NCBI GenBank assembly: GCA_902783175.1
Contig: CACZQA010000185.1
Location: 1-8,658, forward strand
DNA from: an uncultured Coriobacteriaceae bacterium
GTDB taxonomy: Bacteria > Actinomycetota > Coriobacteriia > Coriobacteriales > QAMH01
DNA: 8,658 nt
Direction of reading: 5' to 3'
Shown here: positions 1 to 5,762 of the stretch, piece by piece
Layout of the letters: each line of letters begins with the position of its first letter
Position numbering within the stretch: position 1 is the first letter of the stretch
Translations under genes and position numbers: made by a program
The notes under the pieces: generated by a model
What the model was told of the DNA's origin: nothing
What the model saw: only the letters and a program-made list of their open reading frames with translations
Database searches by the model: none

Positions 1-724
1 CGATGTGCAGGACCTCGATGTCGCGGTCGAGCTCGCCTTCGGTGCGCATGCGCGACAACGCGCCCTTGATGTTCATGAGGCAGGGCAGGTCGGCGCCGAC
101 GAGCACGTCCGCTCCCGTCGCGATGACCGTGCGGCACTTCTCCTTGACCATCTCGCCCGAGATCTCGGGCTGCTTGACGGAGAAGGTCCCGCCAAAGCCG
201 CAGCAGCGCTCCTTGTGCTCCATTTCCAGGTAGGTTATCCCGTCGACCGCCTGCAGCAGCTGCAGCGGCGGCTCGGCAAGACCGAGGAAGCGGGTCATGT
301 GGCAGCTCGCGTGGTAGGTGACGGTCGCGTCGAGGTGCGCGCCGACGTCGGTGACGCCGAGCACGTTGACGATGAAGTCCGTGAACTCGTACATGCGCTT
401 CGAGAGCTTCTCGAGCTTCTCCAGGTAGACGGGGTCGTCGGCCAGCAGGGGAGGGTAGTCGTTCACGATCGCGTTCATGCACGAGCCGGTGAGCGAGACG
501 ATGTAGTCGTAGTCGGTCTTGCTGTACGCGTCGATGACGTAGCGCGCGACGTGCGCCGTCTCCTTCGCGTAGCCAGAGTTCACGAGGCCCTGACCGCAGC
601 AGATTTCCTCTTTGGGCAGGTCGATGTCGTCGCAGCCGAGCCGCTCGAGCACGTTGACGGCGGCGATGCCGACTTCGGGGTAGAACATGTCCACCAGACA
701 ACCCGGGAAAAACGCCAGTTTCAT
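1..724 (-). CDS. lutA: LutA/YkgE-type (Fe-S)-binding protein, C-terminus cut by window edge
   Basis: Probable iron-sulfur subunit of a LutABC-type L-lactate (or related 2-hydroxyacid) oxidation complex, cytoplasmic. Reading from the ATG at 724-722, 241 codons are open to the window edge. The family is about 238-240 residues, so only the last few codons are missing. Two CCG (cysteine-rich) modules are visible. The first has FPGC at 6-9, ICCG at 41-44 and GSC at 80-82. The second has YHASCH at 137-142, ERCCGFGG at 172-179 and PC at 214-215. These cysteines are the expected cluster ligands. The start is supported by AGAGAGGA 8 nt upstream. The gene lies downstream of the deacetylase on the same strand but 246 bases away, so it probably has its own promoter. 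Partners LutB/LutC would be expected to the left, outside the window. The family call is firm; lactate as substrate is inference, because CCG proteins also serve glycolate, glycerol-3-phosphate and heterodisulfide enzymes. Confidence 0.88.
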   Translation of the reverse strand, partial: MKLAFFPGCLVDMFYPEVGIAAVNVLERLGCDDIDLPKEEICCGQGLVNSGYAKETAHVARYVIDAYSKTDYDYIVSLTGSCMNAIVNDYPPLLADDPVYLEKLEKLSKRMYEFTDFIVNVLGVTDVGAHLDATVTYHASCHMTRFLGLAEPPLQLLQAVDGITYLEMEHKERCCGFGGTFSVKQPEISGEMVKEKCRTVIATGADVLVGADLPCLMNIKGALSRMRTEGELDRDIEVLHI

Positions 725-970
725 AGGCAGCGTCCTCTCTTCTTAGACGGTTTCAAACGGGTGCTATCCTTCGAATTAAACCCCAAATCTGCCCTCAGGT
801 GGCCTGCCGCGGGCAAACGGCAGAAAAAAATCCGCGGTGCTGGTGCCCCGCCCTCCCCACTGCGCGAGAAACGTGGCAGTGCCACACATCCGGTGCTTGA
901 TGCGCGAGAACCGTGGCAGTGCCACGCATCTCGTGCGTGCAGAGTCCACGCTATGCGCGCCCGCCGTCAC
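725..970. other. Intergenic region between deacetylase stop and lutA-like start
   Basis: No credible gene lies here. Both flanking genes are read on the minus strand, so this gap should hold the deacetylase 3' end and the lutA-like promoter. It contains the 40-base tandem repeat (861-940), an A7 run at 824-830, and an AT-richer patch near 770-790 with a minus-strand TTTAAT (775-780) resembling a -10 box. I see no matching -35 box. No convincing intrinsic terminator is visible: on the minus strand the T7 run precedes, rather than follows, the nearby CTGCCG/CGGCAG stem. Confidence 0.5.
861..940. repeat. Two-copy tandem repeat, 40-base period, each with palindrome GTGGCAGTGCCAC
   Basis: Units 861-900 and 901-940 match at 34 of 40 positions, and at 28 of 30 over the first 30 bases of each. 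Each carries the perfect 13-base palindrome GTGGCAGTGCCAC, at 873-885 and 913-925. In the second unit the dyad extends to 15 bases (912-926), and GATGC at 899-903 can pair with GCATC at 926-930, using some of the same bases. As RNA each could form a short CGTGGC/GCCACG-type stem with an AGT loop, but no U-tract follows on either strand. Conservation extends asymmetrically beyond the palindrome (TGCGCGAGAA on the left), which looks more like an interspersed REP-like element than a simple operator. Function is unknown. Confidence 0.8.
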
Positions 971-2263
971 CTAGCCGATGCCGTGCTGCACCTGGTACTC
1001 AAACCCCTCGAGCGCGGAGCTTCCGAACATGCGCACGCGGGGCAGCTTGTAGGGGTTGTCCCCCTTGCGCATCTGGTCGTTTTGCACCGTGAACGCGCAC
1101 AGGTAGCCGCAGTCCTCAAGCGCGGCAGGCGCGAAGTCGGGGCAGTCGCCGTAGGGGTAGGCAAGCGACTGAGCGTCGTGCAGCTGGGCGATGGCCTGGT
1201 TGCAGTCCTGCTCGAGCGACGCCTGGTCGAGGTCCCAGATCTTGCCGCCCTTGCCCTTGTTCGTGTTGCCGTCGCGGTGCAGGTCGTAGGTGTGGGACTG
1301 GAAGCTCACGTACTCGCTCATGTACGTGGAGACCTTCTCGGTAAAATTGGGGTCGCTTCCGATGATGTAGGACGTCGCCGGCACGTGGTACTTGTTGAGC
1401 AGCGGCGTGCCGTAGTCGAGGAAGCCCTGCTCGCCGTCGTCGAACGTGAGGACGACGCTCTTCTTGGGTAGCGAATGCGTTCCCTCGAGGTAGGCGCGCA
1501 GCTCCGCGAACGACGGATAGTAGTAGCCGTTGTCGGAAAGCCACTTCAGCTCGGCTTCCAGCTTGGTGCTGGAGATGTAGTTCGCGTCCATCTTCGCGGG
1601 CGGGTTGCCCTCGTCGTAGACGTAGTGGTACATGAGCACGGATATCCCGTCGTCGTCGACGTCCATGTCGTCGACCACGTGGACCGTCCTCGTGATGCTC
1701 GCCTCCATGTTCTCGGAGTTGCGCACCGTGTAGGTGACGTCGTAGTCGCCGGTCGTGGACGTGTCCACGCTTCCGCTCGTCTTGATGCCGTCGGTGAGGA
1801 AGCCCTCCTTCTTGTCGTAGGCGCGCGCCCCCGACTCGATGTAGTCTTCGCCCTGCTTGACATAGGTGTCCTCGTCGCCGTTGACCTGCATGACGATCCG
1901 GCCGTCTTCGAGTGGCGCGGCAGGCGTCGTCCAGGCGCTGCCCGCATCCTGGGACAAGCCGTGCACTACGGCAGCGATCCCGACGACCACGACGACCACT
2001 TCGACGGCAAGCGCGATGACGAGAGGCCGCTTGCCGACACGTGCCCGCCCCGAGGCTGCCGTGCGCCTGCGGGCGCTTCGCGTGGAGCTGCCCGACGCGT
2101 CGCCCGCCTCGGGCCTTTGGATGGCATGGCCCCCACGGCGATACGACGTGTGCGCGCGGTAGTGCTCGGACGACCTTCTGAAATCGCTCGCGGATTGCGC
2201 GCGGTACCTGCCCTCGGTGCCGTATTCGCGGTGTTCCCCGTTCTTTCCGTGCTGCTGCGCCAT
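971..2263 (-). CDS. Membrane-anchored polysaccharide deacetylase (NodB-type, CE4 family) with Ig-like domain
   Basis: Predicted cell-surface metal-dependent deacetylase acting on N-acetylated cell-wall or surface polysaccharide, 430 aa. Residues 1-79 are basic, Arg/Ser-rich and presumably cytoplasmic. Residues 80-103 form one Val/Ala-rich transmembrane helix, and about 125-197 is a beta-rich DUF5011/Ig-like module ending in TRTVHVVD. The NodB domain runs from about 207. It shows VLMYHYV (209-215), TFDDG (273-277; D275 expected base, D276 metal ligand), SHTYDLH (323-329; H324 and H329 metal ligands), YPYG (369-372) and LPRVR (407-411). All core metal-site residues are present, so it is probably active. 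The start is supported by GAGGAGA 7 nt upstream of the ATG. It stands divergent from the his operon and shows no functional link to it. Substrate (peptidoglycan GlcNAc/MurNAc or another glycan) cannot be told from sequence. Confidence 0.92.
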   Translation of the reverse strand: MAQQHGKNGEHREYGTEGRYRAQSASDFRRSSEHYRAHTSYRRGGHAIQRPEAGDASGSSTRSARRRTAASGRARVGKRPLVIALAVEVVVVVVGIAAVVHGLSQDAGSAWTTPAAPLEDGRIVMQVNGDEDTYVKQGEDYIESGARAYDKKEGFLTDGIKTSGSVDTSTTGDYDVTYTVRNSENMEASITRTVHVVDDMDVDDDGISVLMYHYVYDEGNPPAKMDANYISSTKLEAELKWLSDNGYYYPSFAELRAYLEGTHSLPKKSVVLTFDDGEQGFLDYGTPLLNKYHVPATSYIIGSDPNFTEKVSTYMSEYVSFQSHTYDLHRDGNTNKGKGGKIWDLDQASLEQDCNQAIAQLHDAQSLAYPYGDCPDFAPAALEDCGYLCAFTVQNDQMRKGDNPYKLPRVRMFGSSALEGFEYQVQHGIG

Positions 2264-2301
2264 GCGCCCGTCTCCTCGCCCGTTGCCCTTGCGTTGGCGA
2301 G

Positions 2302-2332
2302 AGTATAGGCCATGGGCGCAGACTTTGCGCCC
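2302..2332 (-). promoter_or_regulatory. Possible deacetylase promoter element with adjacent perfect hairpin
   Basis: On the minus strand a TATACT hexamer (2307-2302) matches 5 of 6 bases of the -10 consensus and lies about 38 bases upstream of the deacetylase ATG. Just upstream is a perfect inverted repeat, GGGCGCA (2314-2320) and TGCGCCC (2326-2332), separated by 5 bases. It covers the spacer and -35 position of this putative promoter. No recognisable -35 hexamer is present, so either the promoter depends on an activator or the -10 match is chance. Confidence 0.3.
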
Positions 2333-2452
2333 CGCGCCTGCGCCGCAGCGCGCCTATCTGGTGCATTTGCCGGGAAGCTGGCGGGATGCCGCTTCCCGAT
2401 GACGTACAATCAAGGTTTCGTAACAATAATTCAACGCCGCTGTCGAAAAAAG

Positions 2453-2485
2453 ATGACGCTATAGCACTCTACTGTGCTAGAGTAG
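2453..2485 (+). promoter_or_regulatory. Putative his operon promoter and overlapping operator dyads
   Basis: An extended -10-like sequence TGCTAGAGT (2475-2483) lies 19 bases after a weak -35-like ATGACG (2453-2458), which would place transcription start near 2490. Three dyads overlap the -10 and spacer: TAGCAC/GTGCTA (2462-2467, 2474-2479), ACTCTA/TAGAGT (2466-2471, 2478-2483) and CTACT/AGTAG (2469-2473, 2481-2485). A repressor bound here would block polymerase directly. The repeats are seen in the sequence; the promoter and operator roles are inference. Confidence 0.35.
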
Positions 2486-2523
2486 TCGCCATCGATTCAG
2501 ATGCGGTAAGGAGAAGGCATACC

Positions 2524-3618
2524 ATGATTCCAAAGACGCCACGCGGTTTTCGCGACGTGCTGCCCACCGAGGCGGCATGGCGGCTTTCCATTAAAGAGGC
2601 GATCAACGAGCGCTTCAAACTCTGGGGATACCTCCCCGTCGAGACGCCCGCGGTCGAGCTGCTCGACGTGCTCGAGATGGGCGGCGAGCTGTCCAACACC
2701 CCGTTCAGGTTCTTCGACAGCGACAACGACCTGCTCGTCTTGCGTCCCGACGTGACGCTTCCCGTCGCGCGCATGACCGCGCTGCGACTCGACGGGCACG
2801 CCGGGCCGTTCCGCCTGTGCTACGCCCAGCACGTCTTCACCGAGAACGACTCCACCTACGGCCAGGACCGCCAGGTCATGCAGGCGGGCATCGAGTTCAT
2901 CGGCAGGCGCGGCGCCGTGGCCGACGCCGAGGTGCTCTGCCTGCTGTTCGAGGCGCTCGAGGCCACGGGCATCGAGGACTTCACCGTCGCCATCGGCACG
3001 GTCGGCGTGCTCAACGCCCTCGTGAGCGAGGCGAGCGACGACCCCGCGTGGGCGGCGCAGGTCTTCGCGGCGTTCCACAGCTCGGATCTGGTGGCCGTCG
3101 ACCGCCTCGCGTCCGACAAGCGCGCCAAGCCCATCTACGCCGAGGCCATCTCCAAGCTCGCGCGCATCCGCGGGGGCGAGGAGGCGTTCGAGCAGTGCCG
3201 TTCCCTCGTCGTACCGCTTGGCTGCGAGGACGGTCTCGACGACCTGCAGCGCACCTACGAACTCGTCACCGCCAACGCCGAGTCGGGCAAGCTCATGGTC
3301 GACTTCTCCATCATCTCGTCGTTCGACTACTACACGGGCATGGTCTTTCGAGCCTTCGCGCCCGATGTGCCGGCCGCGCTGGCAAGCGGCGGCCGTTACG
3401 ACCACACGCTCGAGTCGTTCGGGCGAGACGAGCCCGCTGCCGGCTTTGCCATCGTCATCGAGCAGGTCATGCAGGCGCTCGAGGCGCAAGGCGTGCTCCC
3501 TCCGCATGTCGGGCCCGAACAGGAGATAACGTGCGACGACGCGAACGAGATGTTCGCGCGCGCGAAAGAGCTCAGGCGCGAGGGAAAGCGCGTCGTGTTG
3601 GGAGGGGGTTCGCGATGA
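2524..3618 (+). CDS. hisZ: ATP phosphoribosyltransferase regulatory subunit HisZ
   Basis: Class II histidyl-tRNA-synthetase paralogue that does not charge tRNA; it assembles with short-form HisG and is needed for its activity and histidine feedback. 364 aa. The fold is recognisable from PKTPRGFRDVLP near the N-terminus, LRPDVTLPVAR (73-83, motif 2 side), the YAQHVFTE segment at 100-107, and FDYYTGMVF (267-275) followed by GGRYD (289-293) and GFAIVIEQVMQAL (307-319, motif 3). The true synthetase's C-terminal anticodon-binding domain is absent or reduced to a roughly 35-residue remnant. The frame stays open upstream to 2386, but the ATG at 2524 is preferred because AAGGAG lies 10 nt before it and family homology starts at residue 3. 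First gene of the operon; its TGA overlaps the hisG ATG (ATGA), indicating coupled translation of the two subunits. Confidence 0.96.
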   Translation: MIPKTPRGFRDVLPTEAAWRLSIKEAINERFKLWGYLPVETPAVELLDVLEMGGELSNTPFRFFDSDNDLLVLRPDVTLPVARMTALRLDGHAGPFRLCYAQHVFTENDSTYGQDRQVMQAGIEFIGRRGAVADAEVLCLLFEALEATGIEDFTVAIGTVGVLNALVSEASDDPAWAAQVFAAFHSSDLVAVDRLASDKRAKPIYAEAISKLARIRGGEEAFEQCRSLVVPLGCEDGLDDLQRTYELVTANAESGKLMVDFSIISSFDYYTGMVFRAFAPDVPAALASGGRYDHTLESFGRDEPAAGFAIVIEQVMQALEAQGVLPPHVGPEQEITCDDANEMFARAKELRREGKRVVLGGGSR

Positions 3619-4277
3619 CGCAGCGCAATCTCAAGATCGCGGTCCCCAAGGGGTCGCTGTTCAACGATACCGTCGCCCTGCTGGGCGAGGCGGGGCTCGA
3701 CACGACGGGCCTCGAGAACCCCGGCAGGCACCTCATCATCTCGAACCCGGGCGTCGATTTCATCATCGTGCGCCCGACCGATGCCCCGGTCTTCACCACC
3801 TACGGCGGCGCCGACTGCGGCATCTGCGGCAAGGACACGCTCGTCGAGGCAGACCTCGACGTGCTCGAGATGGTCGACCTCAAGTACGGCTACTGCCGCT
3901 TCGTCGTGGCGGAGCCCGAGGCGGCGGCCGGAAAGGCCGAGGCATCCTACGCGCGCCTCGGCGTGCGGCGCGTCGCTACCAAATACCCGCGCATCACGCG
4001 CTCGTACTACGAGGGCAAAGGCGTGCAGGTTGACATCATCAAGATGCACGGCAACATCGAGCTCGGGCCCATCGTCGGGATGGCCGACCGCATCGTCGAC
4101 ATCACGGCAACCGGAACGACGCTGCGCGAGAACCACCTGCGGGTGGTGAGCGAGGTGCTCGGCTCCACGGCGCGCTTCATCGCCAACCCGGCCGCTGTGC
4201 GCACCGACCCGCGCGTCATCGAGCTCGCCTCGAGGCTCGAGGAGCTGACACGAGACAACGACGTCACGATGAGCTGA
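3615..4277 (+). CDS. hisG: ATP phosphoribosyltransferase catalytic subunit, short form
   Basis: Catalyses the committed step of histidine synthesis, condensing ATP with PRPP to phosphoribosyl-ATP. 220 aa, the short HisG(S) type: it lacks the roughly 80-residue C-terminal histidine-binding domain of long forms and so depends on HisZ, encoded immediately upstream. Visible motifs are AVPKGSL (9-15), RPTDAPVFTTYGGADCG (53-69), GNIELGPIVGMADRIVDI (146-163) and the PRPP-binding loop DITATGTTLREN (162-173). The start overlaps the hisZ stop by four bases and has a strong GGAGGGGG just upstream inside hisZ. A 55-base gap follows before hisD. Feedback control by histidine would act through HisZ, as known for HisZ/HisG(S) enzymes. 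Confidence 0.97.
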   Translation: MTQRNLKIAVPKGSLFNDTVALLGEAGLDTTGLENPGRHLIISNPGVDFIIVRPTDAPVFTTYGGADCGICGKDTLVEADLDVLEMVDLKYGYCRFVVAEPEAAAGKAEASYARLGVRRVATKYPRITRSYYEGKGVQVDIIKMHGNIELGPIVGMADRIVDITATGTTLRENHLRVVSEVLGSTARFIANPAAVRTDPRVIELASRLEELTRDNDVTMS

Positions 4278-4332
4278 CGGACGCCGCCCGATACATACCC
4301 GACCACGCAAGGTTATCTTGGATAGGAGCATC

Positions 4333-5718
4333 ATGAGAAAGATCGTTTTGGAAGAGGGCCAGGTGTTCGACGCCTCCCTGCTCGAGCGCGATTCCGCATT
4401 CGACGCGAACGCGCTCAAGGCCGCAACCGACATCGTCGCCACCGTGCGTGAGGAAGGCGACGCGGCGTTGCGCGCGTACTCCGAGAAGTTCGACCACGTC
4501 ACGCTCGACGCGCTCGAGGTCACCGACGAGGAAATCGAAGACGCGCTCAAGGCCGTCGACGAGGACTTCGCGCGCTCGGTCGAGTACGCGGCGGACAACA
4601 TCTCCGAGTTCCACAAGCGCCAGCTGCAGCAGTCCTGGTTCAACACCCGCTCCGACGGCGCCATCACCGGCCAGCGCTTCACGCCGCTTCAGCGCGTGGG
4701 CATCTACGTGCCGGGCGGGCGTGCCCAGTACCCCTCGACCGTCCTCATGAACGCCATCCCCGCGGCGGTCGCGGGCGTCGACGAGATCATCATGTGCACG
4801 CCCCCGTCCAAGGACGGCACGGTCAACCCCTACACGCTCGTTGCCGCCAACGCCGCGGGCGTCGACCGCATCTTCAAGGTGGGCGGCGCGCAGGCCATCG
4901 CAGCCATGGCGTACGGCACCGAGACCATCCCGGCCGTCAACAAGGTGACCGGCCCCGGCAACGCGTTTGTCGCCGCGGCGAAAAAACTCGTGAACGGCGA
5001 TGTCGGCATCGACATGATCGCCGGGCCGTCCGAGGTGTGCGTGCTCGCCGACGAGACCGCCATCCCCGAGTTCGTCGCCATCGACCTCATGGCGCAGGCG
5101 GAGCACGATCCCAAGGCGACCTGCTATCTCGTGACGACCGAGGAGGGCCTGCTGCCCGAAATCGAAGACGCGCTCGACGAGCTGCTCGAGCAGACCGCAC
5201 GCCGCGAGATCACCGAAGCGTCCCTCGAGCACGGCCTCGTCGTCGTGTGCAAGACGCTCACGCAGGCCTTCGACGCCGTGAACGTCATCGCGCCCGAGCA
5301 CCTCGAGATCAACATGTCCGACCCGTGGGAGCTGCTCGGCAAGGTGCGCAACGCCGGCGCCATCTTCCTCGGCCCCTGGACGCCCGAGGCCGTGGGCGAT
5401 TACGTCGCCGGCCCCAACCACACGCTCCCGACCGGCGGCACCGCGGCGTTCTCCAGCCCGCTTTCCGTCGACGACTTCATGAAGAAGAGCTCGGTTCTGA
5501 GCTACTCGTTCGACGCGCTCGAGACCGATGCCGACGCCGTCGAGACCATGGCGGCGCGCGAGGGTCTGTGGTCGCACGGCAAGAGCGTGGACCTGCGCCT
5601 GCAGTTCATGAAGTACGTGCAGGAAGAGCTCGCCGGCATGGACGACGAGGACGAGTGCGGCTGTGGCCACGAACATGGCGACGGCCACGAGTGCGGTTGC
5701 GGCCACGACCACGAGTAG
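4333..5718 (+). CDS. hisD: Histidinol dehydrogenase with Cys/His-rich C-terminal tail
   Basis: Zinc- and NAD-dependent enzyme that oxidises L-histidinol through histidinal to L-histidine, the last two steps of the pathway. 461 aa, against about 430 for typical HisD. Zinc ligands by correspondence with the E. coli enzyme (constant offset of 4) are Q255, H258, D356 and H415; catalytic E322 and H323 lie in APEHLE. Substrate and cofactor motifs are YVPGGRAQYPST (125-136), VTGPGNAFV (205-213) and AGPSEV (230-235). The conserved fold ends near residue 430. Residues 437-461 are an acidic tail with four Cys and five His in a duplicated ECGCGH(E/D)H pattern. Start ATG 4333 has AGGAG only 4 nt upstream; an in-frame TTG at 4318 is a weaker alternative. 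The enzyme should be active; the tail's role is unknown but looks metal-binding. Confidence 0.97.
   Translation: MRKIVLEEGQVFDASLLERDSAFDANALKAATDIVATVREEGDAALRAYSEKFDHVTLDALEVTDEEIEDALKAVDEDFARSVEYAADNISEFHKRQLQQSWFNTRSDGAITGQRFTPLQRVGIYVPGGRAQYPSTVLMNAIPAAVAGVDEIIMCTPPSKDGTVNPYTLVAANAAGVDRIFKVGGAQAIAAMAYGTETIPAVNKVTGPGNAFVAAAKKLVNGDVGIDMIAGPSEVCVLADETAIPEFVAIDLMAQAEHDPKATCYLVTTEEGLLPEIEDALDELLEQTARREITEASLEHGLVVVCKTLTQAFDAVNVIAPEHLEINMSDPWELLGKVRNAGAIFLGPWTPEAVGDYVAGPNHTLPTGGTAAFSSPLSVDDFMKKSSVLSYSFDALETDADAVETMAAREGLWSHGKSVDLRLQFMKYVQEELAGMDDEDECGCGHEHGDGHECGCGHDHE
5653..5708 (+). repeat. In-frame 36-base-period duplication encoding the HisD Cys/His tail
   Basis: Bases 5653-5672 and 5689-5708 match at 18 of 20 positions. 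The period is 36 bases, or 12 codons, so the reading frame is kept. Both mismatches are third-position and synonymous, giving ECGCGH at residues 441-446 and 453-458, each followed by an acidic residue and His. This suggests the tail grew by tandem duplication and that its residues, rather than its bases, have been kept. Confidence 0.85.
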
Positions 5719-5762
5719 CAGCCGAGAAGACGCCATGTCGGACTAACAATAGCGGAGGAGAA

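Larger units (their letters stand above)
2264..2523. other. Divergent control region between deacetylase and his operon
   Basis: No gene is supported here. The deacetylase side (2264-2400) is GC-rich and holds the hairpin and minus-strand -10-like box. The his side (about 2405-2490) is much more AT-rich than its surroundings, with runs such as CAATAAT and GAAAAAAGA, and holds the dyad cluster. No His-rich leader peptide, attenuator-like terminator or T-box-like structure is visible between 2485 and the hisZ start, so translational attenuation of the classical type is not suggested. Confidence 0.5.

Noticed and set aside
804..830. CTGCCG/CGGCAG stem beside an A7 run as an intrinsic terminator
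   Set aside because: On the minus strand, where both flanking genes lie, the T-run comes before the stem; on the plus strand the stem is followed by A, not T. The 8-base loop and 6-bp stem are also weak.
776..970. 64-codon minus-strand frame starting GTG directly after the deacetylase stop
   Set aside because: It runs through the tandem repeat, has no ribosome-binding site, and its apparent sequence pattern is just the translated repeat.
5..2308. Long plus-strand frames opposite the lutA-like gene and the deacetylase
   Set aside because: Low-complexity Val/Arg/Ala/Asp translations without motifs; the minus strand encodes proteins with intact Cys motifs and a NodB active site.
2386..2523. 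N-terminal extension of hisZ to an upstream ATG
   Set aside because: The extra 46 residues read through the AT-rich promoter-like stretch, lack homology to HisZ, and the AAGGAG site points to the ATG at 2524.
4314..4324. TATC-TTG-GATA inverted repeat in the hisG-hisD gap
   Set aside because: Only a 4-bp arm, likely chance, and not enough to support an internal promoter or operator.
4318..4332. TTG start for hisD, five codons upstream of the chosen ATG
   Set aside because: The added residues are non-conserved and contain the ribosome-binding site itself. It remains possible because the ATG's spacing of 4 nt is short and a weak AAGG precedes the TTG.
4264..5736. Long open frame (490 codons) on the minus strand opposite hisD
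   Set aside because: Its Val/Arg/Asp/Leu-rich, motif-free translation is typical of the antisense of a high-GC gene. hisD on the plus strand has every catalytic residue.
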